Source: Methanosarcinales archaeon
GTDB taxonomy: Archaea; Halobacteriota; Methanosarcinia; Methanosarcinales; Methanocomedenaceae
NCBI GenBank assembly: GCA_030614485.1
Contig: JAUWTY010000006.1
Location: 1-16,897, forward strand
Direction of reading: 5' to 3'
DNA length: 16,897 nucleotides
A model generated the notes under the pieces. The model was not told where the DNA came from, made no database searches, and saw nothing but the letters and a program-made list of their open reading frames with translations. A program made the translations under genes and the position numbers. The first letter of the stretch is position 1, and each line of letters begins with the position of its first letter. Positions 6,008 to 13,869 of the stretch are shown one piece after another.

Positions 6008-7105
6008 CTATAAACTAAAATGGGCATCCTCACCATAACTGAGGGTAGGCTCTTTGCCCTGCATCAGGTCAACACCATCCACTTCCATAGCAACATTCTC
6101 AATATCCAGTACCAGCTGGTAATAATTGAATTTCACCTTTGCCACATCATACTGGTACAGGTGCCTGCCCAGTATCCTGGCAGTAAGGGTCAGGTTTTCG
6201 TCCTGTTTACCCTTGCCAGTCACATGAATCGTGTCAACATGGGGGCCAAATTTCATTTTGGTTGATGTGCCGTTCGCTGTATAATAAAATGTCATGTCAT
6301 AGAAATGATACCGCTTTTTGGTTACCATATCGTCAAAGATGAACTCCAGAGGTGTACCATAGTTTAGAATCTTTGACGTGAAATAACGGTACCACATCCG
6401 TGAGCGGTCATTGAAATTGACCATTACTATCTTCCACGGTAGTGTTGAACCAAAACCAAGTGCCCTCTCCAACCAGAAACTTCCAAAGAAATCCTCCTCA
6501 AACAACTCGCCCTTGCAGGTGCCGAACAGGTCACTCATCTTGCTGGCAATGAAATACTGGAATCCCCGGCTGTTGCGGGCATAAGCATCAAAATCATCGC
6601 TGTATGATATCAATGAGGGATATTTAACAAGCGGATTTTGGAAATGTTCTCTATTAAATTTTGAAGATATGGAACTAAACCTGGTAACTTCGCCATTCCC
6701 ATCCTGCACCGTCATATCGTAATAGGGGAATGACTTGGATATAGAAATATTATATCCCGAATCAGTCTCACACGTAAACTGCCCCGGTTTCACTGTACAG
6801 ATACAGCTATCGTGCACCAGGTCAGATACTTTCCCGTCCCTGTACTGCCATATCCCACAGTAACAGGAAAATGTTTCATCGTCGATATACTTGTTGGTAA
6901 AACGCTTGTTGTTCAGATTATAGTCAATCGCTCCCTGGCTAACAAGTACTTGAAGCATACGGGGATTGTCCGGATTATAATCTGACATAAGCCAGAACCA
7001 GTAGGCACCGTTTAAGCGTTCTAACTTGTTAAGTGAATATATCGCCTCGTCCATGGTACCCCATTGGGGTGCTACCATCCAATTTTTGACCTTTGCAGGA
7101 AGCAT
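6008..7105 (-). CDS. Hypothetical protein, possibly AttH/CrtC-like beta-barrel
   Basis: This 365-residue soluble-looking protein has no signal peptide or membrane span. It is rich in aromatic residues and predicted beta strands. The segment GAYWFWLMSDYN followed by a short strand (about 33-55), and later GSFWLERALGFGSTLPWKI with a run of Y/W/F (about 208-240), resemble the paired W-rich strands of AttH/hydroxyneurosporene-synthase lipocalin-like proteins. This resemblance is by eye only and weak. Two cysteine pairs (CYC near 82, CIC near 101) lie in adjacent strands. It starts at ATG without a ribosome binding site and converges on the prenyltransferase-like gene 26 bases away. The role is unknown. 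Confidence 0.6.
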   Translation of the reverse strand: MLPAKVKNWMVAPQWGTMDEAIYSLNKLERLNGAYWFWLMSDYNPDNPRMLQVLVSQGAIDYNLNNKRFTNKYIDDETFSCYCGIWQYRDGKVSDLVHDSCICTVKPGQFTCETDSGYNISISKSFPYYDMTVQDGNGEVTRFSSISSKFNREHFQNPLVKYPSLISYSDDFDAYARNSRGFQYFIASKMSDLFGTCKGELFEEDFFGSFWLERALGFGSTLPWKIVMVNFNDRSRMWYRYFTSKILNYGTPLEFIFDDMVTKKRYHFYDMTFYYTANGTSTKMKFGPHVDTIHVTGKGKQDENLTLTARILGRHLYQYDVAKVKFNYYQLVLDIENVAMEVDGVDLMQGKEPTLSYGEDAHFSL

Positions 7106-7196
7106 ACTTTCTAAACAGGAATTTATGGTTAATAAACTTATTTTATTACCGAGTAAATAGTATATTATGTAATTTCATAAGTTCAGGTAAATTACA

Positions 7197-7242
7197 AGTA
7201 TCAACAAGTATCAACAAGTAGTTAAAAGTATCAGCGAAACAT
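7197..7242 (+). repeat. Short tandem repeats upstream of the NrpR-like gene
   Basis: AAGTATCAAC occurs twice in tandem from 7197, followed by AAGTAGTTAA and AAGTATCAGCG, four related 10-base units. The last runs into TATCAGCGAAACAT (7229-7242), a motif that recurs at 7309-7321 as TATCAGCGAACAT, next to the predicted transcription start. The recurrence on both sides of the TATA box suggests protein-binding sites. Confidence 0.45.
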
Positions 7243-7274
7243 TTCTTGTCTTGTCGTTTAGTAATAGACAGCTT

Positions 7275-7282
7275 TTTATATG
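7275..7282 (+). promoter_or_regulatory. TATA box of the NrpR-like gene
   Basis: TTTATATG lies 62 bases upstream of the ATG at 7337, predicting a start near 7305. The TATCAGCGAACAT motif at 7309-7321 would then sit at the very start of the message. Confidence 0.55.
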
Positions 7283-7336
7283 TAATATCCAATATTTTAG
7301 AAACTTACTATCAGCGAACATATTACAGGTGGAACA

Positions 7337-8113
7337 ATGCCATTGAAAAAAGTTACAAACCCTTCAGATGAACCAATAACATTCACGGTCTCACGTATGG
7401 AAGACCTTATGTACAGGGTGACTTTCAATCCATCCACGTATACTGGTAAGTTAGTGACCAATATCTCATTGATAGATAGCGAACACATCAATGATGTGCT
7501 CCCCATATTTCGTGACGTTATGTTAAGTGGCCTGACCGTCAGCCCTCTGGTAAAATTACTGCCTCCTGGAGAATCGCTAAGAGATTTTACCATTCCCCCT
7601 TCCATGCACGGTATCGCCACAGTATGCAGTATAACTGTAGACGGTGTGCTTTTAAAGCACGGTGTTCCCATTAAACCTCGGTTCGGAGGTCTGGTAGAGA
7701 TCAGGGACGGAGTACCGCTGCGTTTCACTGATCTGGTCATGTACGACAGTACCACCCTGGACCCGCTTGAAATACTTATGTCCCAGTCCCTCACTTCGGT
7801 AAGCGATATGCTCACCAGCGGTTCAGGCAAGATACTCGCCAATTTGCGGGAGATTACCATGACCGCACGGGAAACAGTAGAGGAAGTACTGGACGAACTG
7901 GTATCTGCAGGATTTGGTGGAATACTGGAAGTGGGCGAGCCCAACTCAGATATCCTCGGCGTGAGCCTGGAGCGGGACAACTTTGGAGTTGTTGTCGTCG
8001 GAGGCACAAATGCAGAAGCTGTAGTACAGGAACAGGGGTTTAAAATGGACACCCATGCCATGTCCACCCTAATAGATGTTAATGAAATGGTACCCATTGA
8101 CCAACTGGTATAA
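7337..8113 (+). CDS. NrpR-type effector domain protein (DUF128), no HTH
   Basis: The 258-residue product is a single DUF128/NrpR regulatory domain. Typical segments are GLTVSPLVKLLPPGE (about 69-83), the PPSMHGIATVCSITVDGVLL block (about 91-110), PRFGGLVEI (about 117-125) and GFGGILEVGEPN-ILGV near the C-terminus. NrpR represses nitrogen-fixation genes in methanogens and senses 2-oxoglutarate through this domain. In Methanosarcina the function is split between NrpRI, with a winged helix, and NrpRII, which has effector domains only. This protein lacks a winged helix, so it is NrpRII-like or a distinct paralogue. GGTGG five bases before the ATG is the ribosome binding site. It ends 12 bases from the convergent nuclease gene. 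No nif or gln gene is nearby. Confidence 0.82.
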   Translation: MPLKKVTNPSDEPITFTVSRMEDLMYRVTFNPSTYTGKLVTNISLIDSEHINDVLPIFRDVMLSGLTVSPLVKLLPPGESLRDFTIPPSMHGIATVCSITVDGVLLKHGVPIKPRFGGLVEIRDGVPLRFTDLVMYDSTTLDPLEILMSQSLTSVSDMLTSGSGKILANLREITMTARETVEEVLDELVSAGFGGILEVGEPNSDILGVSLERDNFGVVVVGGTNAEAVVQEQGFKMDTHAMSTLIDVNEMVPIDQLV

Positions 8114-8125
8114 CCGGAACACTTT

Positions 8126-9499
8126 TCAAGAGCTCCTTAACTGGCTACCGATTATCTGGTCAAGATGTTTGATAAATTCAGATTTTGCCTCTTTAGGAAT
8201 GGTTGCACCAGCAGCGATGTCATGTCCTCCCCCCATACCTCCTACGGCCTGTGCAGCAGTATTTAAAGATACTCCAAGATTTAGGCCCTTGCGTACCAGG
8301 TCATAATTACCCCTCCCCGATACCTTCACACCGTCATCAGTATCTGCGAAAGCTATTACAGGTAGGTTCCTGTTACCTACTGAACTTACACTCATACCTG
8401 CAACTATACCTACAATAGTATCCTTAATTTTCGAGCCTGCATCAAAATACTGGAAGTTATCAAGGGTGACCATACCCTGTGATTTCACCAGGTTTATACC
8501 CTCAACAAGGTTGCGCCTGTGCTCTGCCAGTAAATGGATAGCATTTTCATATTCTTTATCCCGGTCACCCATGCACACGGCAAGGCCGGTTTTTGCCCTG
8601 TCATACCTGGCTGTTGCATTGAGAAGGGTGGAATATTCAGATGCGTCCCTGGTTTCAGTACCTTCCCGCTCCCGCGGCAGGGTATATACCTCTCCCACCA
8701 GACGCTCTATTTTATATGCAGGAATGCCAGCAGATATACAATATTGTATCAGGCCGGAAACAATGTTCTTTTTTTCCTCAACTGTGAGGTCAATCCACTT
8801 GAACCATCCTTCACCCTGGAAACGCAAGCCTACACCCTTTAAAAAATTTATACATGCATCCTCATTTCCTGAAAGCCCTGGTATGTATGGGTCAGATGAG
8901 TATTGCAACATCTTATAGACCGGCCTGGTCTGTTTCCCGAACAATGTCAGGTCACGCTGGCAGTGCAATACACCGCTCCTGCGGCCCAGACTCACTATCT
9001 GCCGGTTGATACCTGTGAGCTTACCATGCTTGACATGCTGCAAGTCTCCCACCGCACCCACCACTGCCAGCCCAGCCAGGTCATTGTTATCCCCTAAAGC
9101 ACGGGCCAGCAAAAAAGTAGTACCTGCACCACTTATCTCGTAGGCGCCATTGATATTGAACACATGGGGGTTTAAATGAGTGGGACAATCCCCGGCAGGG
9201 ATGTGGTGGTCTGATATGACCGCACTTATTCCCAGTGCCTTTATCTGGTCAAGCATCCCGCTACCCAGGTCAGTAAATACCGTCAGGTCAGGATTGCTAT
9301 CTGCAATACCCTCAAGAATGGATACATCAAGCTGGCGGACAAACTCTACAGAATATTCCCTGCCTGCCCTTTCCAGGGCAATACAGATAATAGCGGCAGA
9401 AGTGAGACCATCAGCATCGATATGGGATACCACATGGATATCCCTTGCCTTTAATATGGCATCTGCACAGTGCCCTGCCCTTTTGTCCAGACGATGCAT
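8126..9499 (-). CDS. Archaeal RecJ/GAN-like DHH-family nuclease
   Basis: The 457-residue protein has a full DHH phosphoesterase domain: SHIDADGLTSA (25-35, metal ligands D28 and D30), FTDLGSG (75-81), SDHHIPAG (96-103) and VVGAVGDLQH (146-155). The C-terminal DHHA1 domain shows GGMGGGHDIAAGA about 40 residues from the end. These marks place it with archaeal RecJ-like exonucleases, including GAN, which acts with GINS and the replicative helicase or in RNA turnover. The ATG is 7 bases past the dnaG stop, with no ribosome binding site between, so translation is probably coupled within a dnaG-recJ operon. That arrangement supports a role beside DnaG at the replisome or exosome, which I infer. Substrate polarity cannot be read from sequence. 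Confidence 0.85.
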   Translation of the reverse strand: MHRLDKRAGHCADAILKARDIHVVSHIDADGLTSAAIICIALERAGREYSVEFVRQLDVSILEGIADSNPDLTVFTDLGSGMLDQIKALGISAVISDHHIPAGDCPTHLNPHVFNINGAYEISGAGTTFLLARALGDNNDLAGLAVVGAVGDLQHVKHGKLTGINRQIVSLGRRSGVLHCQRDLTLFGKQTRPVYKMLQYSSDPYIPGLSGNEDACINFLKGVGLRFQGEGWFKWIDLTVEEKKNIVSGLIQYCISAGIPAYKIERLVGEVYTLPREREGTETRDASEYSTLLNATARYDRAKTGLAVCMGDRDKEYENAIHLLAEHRRNLVEGINLVKSQGMVTLDNFQYFDAGSKIKDTIVGIVAGMSVSSVGNRNLPVIAFADTDDGVKVSGRGNYDLVRKGLNLGVSLNTAAQAVGGMGGGHDIAAGATIPKEAKSEFIKHLDQIIGSQLRSS

Positions 9500-9506
9500 G
9501 ATTTGC

Positions 9507-10778
9507 TTATAACTGGCCTGTGGATGCTATACGCAGGTTTGCCGGTGCCTTGGTCACGTTTCCAATTTTTGCACCGATAATATCCGTGATCTCTTTTTCT
9601 GATGCAATGTCCACTAGTCTCTGGGTTATGACACCATCGAACACCACGCTTTTAACTTTGCTGTCCACATCTTTTATTGAATTGGCAAGGTCCTTCACAG
9701 TCACTTCTTGTATGACTTTTTTATTATCGTCCAGTAACCTTCCACTTAAGGTACCGCTCAGTTCGTCCATATGTTCCTTAAACTCTGTAGCAACGGTCTT
9801 GACTGATTTGTCCCTTCTACTACTCCTGCGCGGCCGTTCGGTAGCACGGGGCTTCACAACAGTGGGGGCCTTTACAACTCTGGGCCTGATCTCCCTTCGT
9901 TCCTGCCTGCGTACTGGTTGCTGCGAAGATGTCCTCTGCCTGTTTCCACCTATCTGGTACCTCTCCATTGCCTGCTCTACAGGTATCTTCTGGCGCAGGG
10001 ATCTGACTATTTCTTTTTGCACCAGTTCTTCCACACCCTTACCGTCCGGGGCTCGTGCTATAAAATCAATATCTGTTATCTGAAGCAGTTCCTTGATGAT
10101 CAGTTCGCCGCCGCGGTCGCCGTCAGTAAAGGCCGTAACATTCTTTTTCTTGCACAGTTCTGCAACTGCCGGTGGAACATTTGTACCACCTACTGCAATT
10201 GAATTCTTTATACCATATCGCAACAGGTTCAGCACATCAGCCCGTCCTTCTACAACAATAATAGCATCAGAGTCCTTTACATTGGGACCACACGGGATAT
10301 TGTCCTTTCCGTAATAGGTCATTTCCTCTATCCTTATGGACTGCTTGACCTCATCAGTTATTTCCTGGCTTTCAGGTACGTTCTCGTCGAACATATCTGT
10401 GAGGATGTGCTTTGCCCTATCCACGATATGCTTCCGTTTAGATGCACGGATATCCTCAACCTTGATAATTTCAATACCTGCCATGCATGGCCCTATCCTG
10501 TCAATGGTCTCCAGGGAAGCAGCCAGTATGGCGGTCTCGGCCTTGTCAAGACTTGAAGGAATATCTATCATACCATTGGACTTACCTGCTGTTGATTTGA
10601 TATTGACCTCTATCCTGCCAATACGTCCAGTCTTCTGGAGGTCACGTAGGTCAAGGTCGTTGCCAAGCAACCCTTCGGTCTGACCGAATATGGCACCCAC
10701 CACATCTGGTCTTTCCACAACGCCATCGGCTCTTATTCTCGCATGAACTATATACTTGGTAGTGTCTGTGTTTTGCAT
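9507..10778 (-). CDS. dnaG: Archaeal DnaG primase/exosome-associated protein
   Basis: The 423-residue protein is archaeal DnaG. It begins [15 protein letters not shown], the standard opening. The Toprim domain spans about 168-245, with catalytic E177 in VVEGRAD and the D219/D221 pair in [10 protein letters not shown] basic proline/arginine-rich linker (about 280-325) separates it from a C-terminal domain. Archaeal DnaG can make short RNA primers and is a core partner of the RNA exosome via Csl4. I choose the ATG at 10778, because GTGAGGT lies 8 bases before it and the longer reading from 10793 (GTG) would absorb this ribosome binding site. The adjacent downstream RecJ-like gene suggests a nucleic-acid processing operon. 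Confidence 0.95.
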   Translation of the reverse strand: MQNTDTTKYIVHARIRADGVVERPDVVGAIFGQTEGLLGNDLDLRDLQKTGRIGRIEVNIKSTAGKSNGMIDIPSSLDKAETAILAASLETIDRIGPCMAGIEIIKVEDIRASKRKHIVDRAKHILTDMFDENVPESQEITDEVKQSIRIEEMTYYGKDNIPCGPNVKDSDAIIVVEGRADVLNLLRYGIKNSIAVGGTNVPPAVAELCKKKNVTAFTDGDRGGELIIKELLQITDIDFIARAPDGKGVEELVQKEIVRSLRQKIPVEQAMERYQIGGNRQRTSSQQPVRRQERREIRPRVVKAPTVVKPRATERPRRSSRRDKSVKTVATEFKEHMDELSGTLSGRLLDDNKKVIQEVTVKDLANSIKDVDSKVKSVVFDGVITQRLVDIASEKEITDIIGAKIGNVTKAPANLRIASTGQL

Positions 10779-10913
10779 ATGAGTATACCTCACGTATTTT
10801 AAAATAGCTAAAAAAAATCAGCTTACAGCCGGATTGAATTAAACCAATCAGTAATGTTCACTCTTATATTGTTATCCGAATTATGCCAGTACTCTGACTT
10901 AATATACTTACGA

Positions 10914-11001
10914 ACTAGTGTCAAGTCAACCCTATAATGTATCCAAATATGCTATCAATACACCTTATAATCAGACACTTTGATGTTGACGCGACACTAG
11001 T
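10914..11001. mobile_element. MITE-like element, 88 bp with 17-bp terminal inverted repeats
   Basis: The left end ACTAGTGTCAAGTCAAC (10914-10930) and right end GTTGACGCGACACTAGT (10985-11001) are inverted repeats with 15 of 17 matches. The 54-base interior is A/T rich and has no coding capacity. This is the form of a miniature transposable element or the collapsed ends of an IS. I see no target-site duplication, so the exact borders are uncertain. Confidence 0.5.
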
Positions 11002-11262
11002 GAAATACTCACCCGGAATATCAATATATCCTGTTTCTTCCCACTGACCTCAATCTGGTAATTATCCAATGATGTTATCTCATTGAATGGATTTAAACCA
11101 TTTAACTCTGGCTTATCAACATATTTTTAGTCCATCCCTCTAAATAACGTATCCCATACCGGGCACCATTGCATTCGTGATGCATGTTTGGTTCCGGGTA
11201 AGTGGGAATATTGGATTTGTGATTTGTGATTTATTTAACTATTTACACATATTTTATTAGTG

Positions 11263-11284
11263 GTTAATCATAATAATGATTAAC
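11263..11284. repeat. Perfect dyad GTTAATCAT-N4-ATGATTAAC
   Basis: Nine-base arms match perfectly around AATA. It lies 76 bases past the Toprim gene stop, in A/T-rich sequence. It may be a binding site for a dimeric regulator or an RNA hairpin. There is no T-run typical of a terminator next to it on the minus strand. Confidence 0.5.
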
Positions 11285-11359
11285 GTGATATTTACATACT
11301 CACATTGTTTGGAACACATGATAAAGTTATGGTATCAATGACATGATTATAACGTAAAA

Positions 11360-11803
11360 TTATATACTATCCAGTGTGTGCAGTTCCGCTTTCAGGTTAA
11401 ACACATGTGTATTCAGGCTTTCAATGTCCTTGATCCTTTTCTTGACCAGTGCCTTTATCTTTTTCCTGAGGTCAATATTCACTGTCGCGCCAGCATTGTT
11501 CAAAAATTCCGCCATGAGCCGTGCAAGTTTATCACCTTTTTCATCCCAGTCAGTCAGCACTATCACCTTATTGTATTCCCTTGCCACCTCTTCACAGAGT
11601 TCAAGTAATGCCTTTTGAGTACCCAACTTTACAGGTCCGGTAATACCCAGTTCCCTCAGTGCCCTGCGGTCACGCTTACCTTCAACTATGATTGCAGCAC
11701 CATCATCAGACTGCTGCCGGAGTTCCTGTATCAGTTTTTCCAGTTTCTCCAGACGTTCCATGTCCTCCATTACTGACATCGGAGAATTAGATGCTACAAG
11801 CAC
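11360..11803 (-). CDS. Small Toprim-domain protein
   Basis: The 147-residue protein is essentially one Toprim domain. AIIVEGKRDRRAL (37-49) carries the catalytic-type E41, and VLTDWDEKGD (82-91) carries the D85/D87 pair. The fold is shared by DnaG primases, topoisomerases and RnmV-type RNases. Stand-alone archaeal forms of this size resemble RNase M5-like proteins (COG1658), but the function is not established. The tail (about 113-130) is lysine-rich. The start is GTG at 11803, whose codon overlaps the end of the upstream DUF167 gene's context (TAAATGTG), with AAGGA as ribosome binding site. A shorter form from the ATG at residue 9 or 12 is possible. It forms a tight pair with the DUF167 gene. 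Confidence 0.8.
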   Translation of the reverse strand: MLVASNSPMSVMEDMERLEKLEKLIQELRQQSDDGAAIIVEGKRDRRALRELGITGPVKLGTQKALLELCEEVAREYNKVIVLTDWDEKGDKLARLMAEFLNNAGATVNIDLRKKIKALVKKRIKDIESLNTHVFNLKAELHTLDSI

Positions 11804-11805
11804 AT

Positions 11806-12135
11806 TTAATCCTTATCCACAAGTGAGGACAACAACTCAAGTACCTGTTCCATGTCCATTCCCCTGACATGTACTGTCTTTCGATGGGCTATGGGGCCAG
11901 AAACAATGGTAACATCAGATGCCTTTACACCCAGCACCGAAGCCAGCAATTCCAACAACTGCTGGTTTGCTTTTCCCTTCTGTGCTGCCTCTGAGAGTCT
12001 GACTTCAATGCGCTTTCGCCAGGTGTTGTAACCACTGGGAACTTGAGCGGTCTTAGTACCCGGAGTTACTTCTATATCAATGAGCACCCCATCCGGCGAT
12101 TTCCTGACTGCATCAGATACTGGCAATTTTATCAC
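11806..12135 (-). CDS. DUF167/YggU family protein
   Basis: The 109-residue protein contains the complete DUF167 domain: DIEVTPGTK (about 20-28), the E-V-R-L strand (47-51), GKANQQLLELLASVLG (54-69), the VTIVSG segment (75-80) and R-K-V-HV (85-90). The family is widespread, small and of unknown biochemical function. The start is GTG, since no in-frame ATG precedes it, and there is no ribosome binding site. It stops two bases before the Toprim start, so the two are likely translated together, and it lies 16 bases behind the sensor-protein gene in the same direction. Identity by family is secure; role is unknown. Confidence 0.85.
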   Translation of the reverse strand: MIKLPVSDAVRKSPDGVLIDIEVTPGTKTAQVPSGYNTWRKRIEVRLSEAAQKGKANQQLLELLASVLGVKASDVTIVSGPIAHRKTVHVRGMDMEQVLELLSSLVDKD

Positions 12136-12151
12136 GATATGTGCTGATGTT

Positions 12152-13516
12152 CTAATAGTGCTGAGATTGTGGTTTGTTTGGTTTGGGTGGTTTGTGCGGT
12201 TTTTGTTGTATTCTCTCTCTAAACACAGCTAAATTTGCGATAGTCTTTTTATTTTTATCAAATACCGAAGTCAACGTTACTTCCAGTGGAAATGCTTTAC
12301 CGCCTTTTTCCCTGGCCAAAATAAGCCCGTTGTAATTACCGTATTTCTCTAATGCAGGAATTACATTTTCATAATAATTGGGTAAATCCTCTTCTGCATA
12401 AAAGATATTTGCTGGTTGTCCAATCAATTCTGACCTGCTATACCCAAAAATTTTTGCTCCTGCTTCGTTAATGAATGTGATATTATGATTACTATCTGAA
12501 ATATTAATACCATCTATTGAATGACTTAAAGCCCTTGAAAATACCAATATGTTCTTTTCTGCATTGAACCGCTTGTCAATATCCCTGGCAACCCCGTGCA
12601 GTCCCACAACCTTTCCATCTTTCATCAAGGGTCTCATATTAATCTCAAAAAACACTCTTTTTCCATCTTTCCTGACGATCTCAAGTATAGGTGGCAGGAA
12701 AAATGTTGTGCCATTTAGTATCTGTGCATGGACAGCACTGGCGATTCCAATACCTTCTTCAGTCAGGTAATCCCTTATTTTCGTCCCAACAGCTTCTTCT
12801 ATAGTCAGTCCCAGCATATCAGCTCCGGCCTGGTTCATGGAAAGAAAAGTACCATCAAGGTCGTTGGTGTACATTCCATCAGCTGCATTCTCGAAAAGTT
12901 CGCAATACCAATCACGAGAAAGTTTCAATTCTTCCATTAAACTGACATTTTTCATTGCCAGGCCCACCTGCTGCCCGATAGTCGAAAATAAATTTGTCTG
13001 GAATTTTGAATATTGCCTGACCTGCGAACTACTTGCCATAATAATGCCGTCAACCAAATTGTTATTTTTCAAGGGTATACTAACATAGGAACGGAAGCCT
13101 TCTTTGATAGTTGACCTTTTTCTTTCGGGAGAAATGTCAGCAACACATGTATCTGATACCACCACGACCTTTCCCTCAATAAAGACAGGATGTAAAGATT
13201 CCCATTCATGAGTGATTCTGCCGTGCATTTGCTTGAAATCTTCACTGACAGGGCTGTGTACAGTAAGAATGTAATCACTGTTGGTCCTGTCCTTAAGGTA
13301 AATTCCACCTTTCTCCATGCCTGTTAATAACAGGACTTGTTCGAGCATTGAAGCGAGTTTCTGCTCAAAGGTGATGTCCTCACTAAAAATTAAAGAAATT
13401 TCATTGAAAATGTCAAATATTCGAAAAATATCGCCCTCATCATACGATTGATTATGGTTTTGATCTCCGCCCACCATTGGATGAGTTATACGGTGACCTA
13501 AACCTGATGAGGACAT
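12152..13516 (-). CDS. GAF-PAS-PAS sensor protein without output domain
   Basis: The 454-residue cytoplasmic protein has a GAF domain (about 40-192) and two PAS domains (about 203-315 and 323-436), the first with DGTFLSMNQAGADMLG and RDI at its end, the second with NITFINEAGAKIFGYS. Such modules sense small molecules, light or redox state in methanogen signal proteins. No histidine-kinase, response-regulator, GGDEF or DNA-binding domain follows. After the last PAS strand the protein ends in a low-complexity tail KPHKPPKPNKP (439-449). It may act through protein contacts, or it is a truncated kinase. The ATG at 13516 lies 27 bases from the centre of a TATA box (ATATTTAA, plus 13540-13547), suggesting leaderless translation. 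Confidence 0.82.
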   Translation of the reverse strand: MSSSGLGHRITHPMVGGDQNHNQSYDEGDIFRIFDIFNEISLIFSEDITFEQKLASMLEQVLLLTGMEKGGIYLKDRTNSDYILTVHSPVSEDFKQMHGRITHEWESLHPVFIEGKVVVVSDTCVADISPERKRSTIKEGFRSYVSIPLKNNNLVDGIIMASSSQVRQYSKFQTNLFSTIGQQVGLAMKNVSLMEELKLSRDWYCELFENAADGMYTNDLDGTFLSMNQAGADMLGLTIEEAVGTKIRDYLTEEGIGIASAVHAQILNGTTFFLPPILEIVRKDGKRVFFEINMRPLMKDGKVVGLHGVARDIDKRFNAEKNILVFSRALSHSIDGINISDSNHNITFINEAGAKIFGYSRSELIGQPANIFYAEEDLPNYYENVIPALEKYGNYNGLILAREKGGKAFPLEVTLTSVFDKNKKTIANLAVFRERIQQKPHKPPKPNKPQSQHY

Positions 13517-13539
13517 AGAGTATAGATAAAACCGTACAA

Positions 13540-13547
13540 ATATTTAA
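13540..13547 (-). promoter_or_regulatory. TATA box of the GAF-PAS sensor gene
   Basis: TTAAATAT on the minus strand, centred 27 bases from the ATG, predicts transcription starting at or within a base or two of the start codon. Confidence 0.5.
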
Positions 13548-13616
13548 TCGTTTACAGATGGAAATAATTGTGTTATTCCAGTAATTAAGTGGATGGTTTC
13601 TTAAAAATTAAAAGTA

Positions 13617-13701
13617 TGCGGGGGACGTGATTCGAACACGCGTACTCCTACGAGACAAGGCCCTCAACCTTGCGCCTTTGACCTGGCTGGGCAACCCCCG
13701 C
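13617..13701 (-). tRNA. tRNA-Leu (GAG)
   Basis: An 85-base class II tRNA. Acceptor stem GCGGGGG/CCCCCGC with A discriminator, anticodon stem CAAGG/CCTTG around loop TTGAGGG (anticodon GAG), a long variable arm, and a T arm with TTCGAAT. No CCA is encoded. A (AATAAA)3 tract on the minus strand lies 8-25 bases upstream and may act as its TATA region. Its first 12 bases recur in the adjoining repeats. Confidence 0.95.
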
Positions 13702-13711
13702 TTTTGGGTTT
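13690..13711 (+). repeat. 22-bp direct repeat, copy 1 (overlaps tRNA-Leu 5' end)
   Basis: GGCAACCCCCGCTTTTGGGTTT covers the first 12 bases of tRNA-Leu plus upstream sequence. Related copies are at 13786-13807 (two mismatches) and 13928-13949 (more diverged). It suggests that the tRNA start and flank were tandemly duplicated. Confidence 0.6.
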
Positions 13712-13727
13712 ATTTTTATTTTTATTC

Positions 13728-13795
13728 CGTGCGATTGAGCGTAGCGAAATGCACACTTCGATCGAACCTTGTAAGGTTCGACTGCGGCAACAACC
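13728..13795 (+). repeat. 68-bp structured repeat, copy 1
   Basis: It begins CGTGCGATTGAGCGTAGCG and matches copy 2 (13870-13937) at 63 of 68 positions. It contains two hairpins: GTGCG/TGCAC (with a G-T pair) around 16 bases, and CGAACCTT/AAGGTTCG with a two-base loop. Confidence 0.8.
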
Positions 13796-13807
13796 GCTTT
13801 TGGGTTT
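13786..13807 (+). repeat. 22-bp direct repeat, copy 2
   Basis: GGCAACAACCGCTTTTGGGTTT joins the end of the first 68-bp repeat to the first 24-bp repeat. It differs from the tRNA-overlapping copy at two bases. Confidence 0.6.
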
Positions 13808-13850
13808 GTGTACCTCAACATTGGAGTTTATGTACTACAACATTGAAGTT
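13805..13850 (+). repeat. 24-bp TTTRTGTAC-type repeats, copies 1 and 2
   Basis: Copies at 13805-13828 and 13827-13850 share the pattern TTTRTGTACYWCAACATT followed by GRAGTT; a third copy lies at 13952-13975. The first two overlap by two bases, giving a 22-base period. Confidence 0.6.
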
Positions 13851-13869
13851 GAAGTTCATATTTTTCTTT

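Larger units (their letters stand above)
10779..11359. other. 581-bp gene-free stretch upstream of dnaG
   Basis: This is the longest stretch without a clear gene. It holds the dnaG upstream region, a MITE-like element (10914-11001), a tandem GATTTGTG repeat near 11216-11233, and a perfect 22-bp dyad (11263-11284). On the minus strand, two adjacent frames are unusually free of stops and protein-like. One is a 27-codon ATG frame at 11185-11102 starting MHHECNGARYG. The other, shifted in frame, covers about 11123-10973 and includes LNPFNEITSLDNYQIEVSGK. Together they could be a decayed gene interrupted by a frameshift. No family is recognised. Confidence 0.4.

Noticed and set aside
7140..7336. 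NrpR operator GGAA-N6-TTCC
   Set aside because: Looked for upstream of the NrpR-like gene; no match found.
7297..8097. 266-codon open frame on the minus strand, opposite the NrpR-like gene
   Set aside because: It is antisense to a clearly recognisable protein, serine/threonine-rich with no family features, and arises from codon bias.
9520..10083. 187-codon plus-strand frame opposite dnaG
   Set aside because: DnaG is certain; the opposite frame has no ribosome binding site or recognisable domain.
10779..10793. Longer DnaG start from GTG at 10793
   Set aside because: It would place the ribosome binding site GTGAGGT within the gene; the family starts at the MQNTD sequence.
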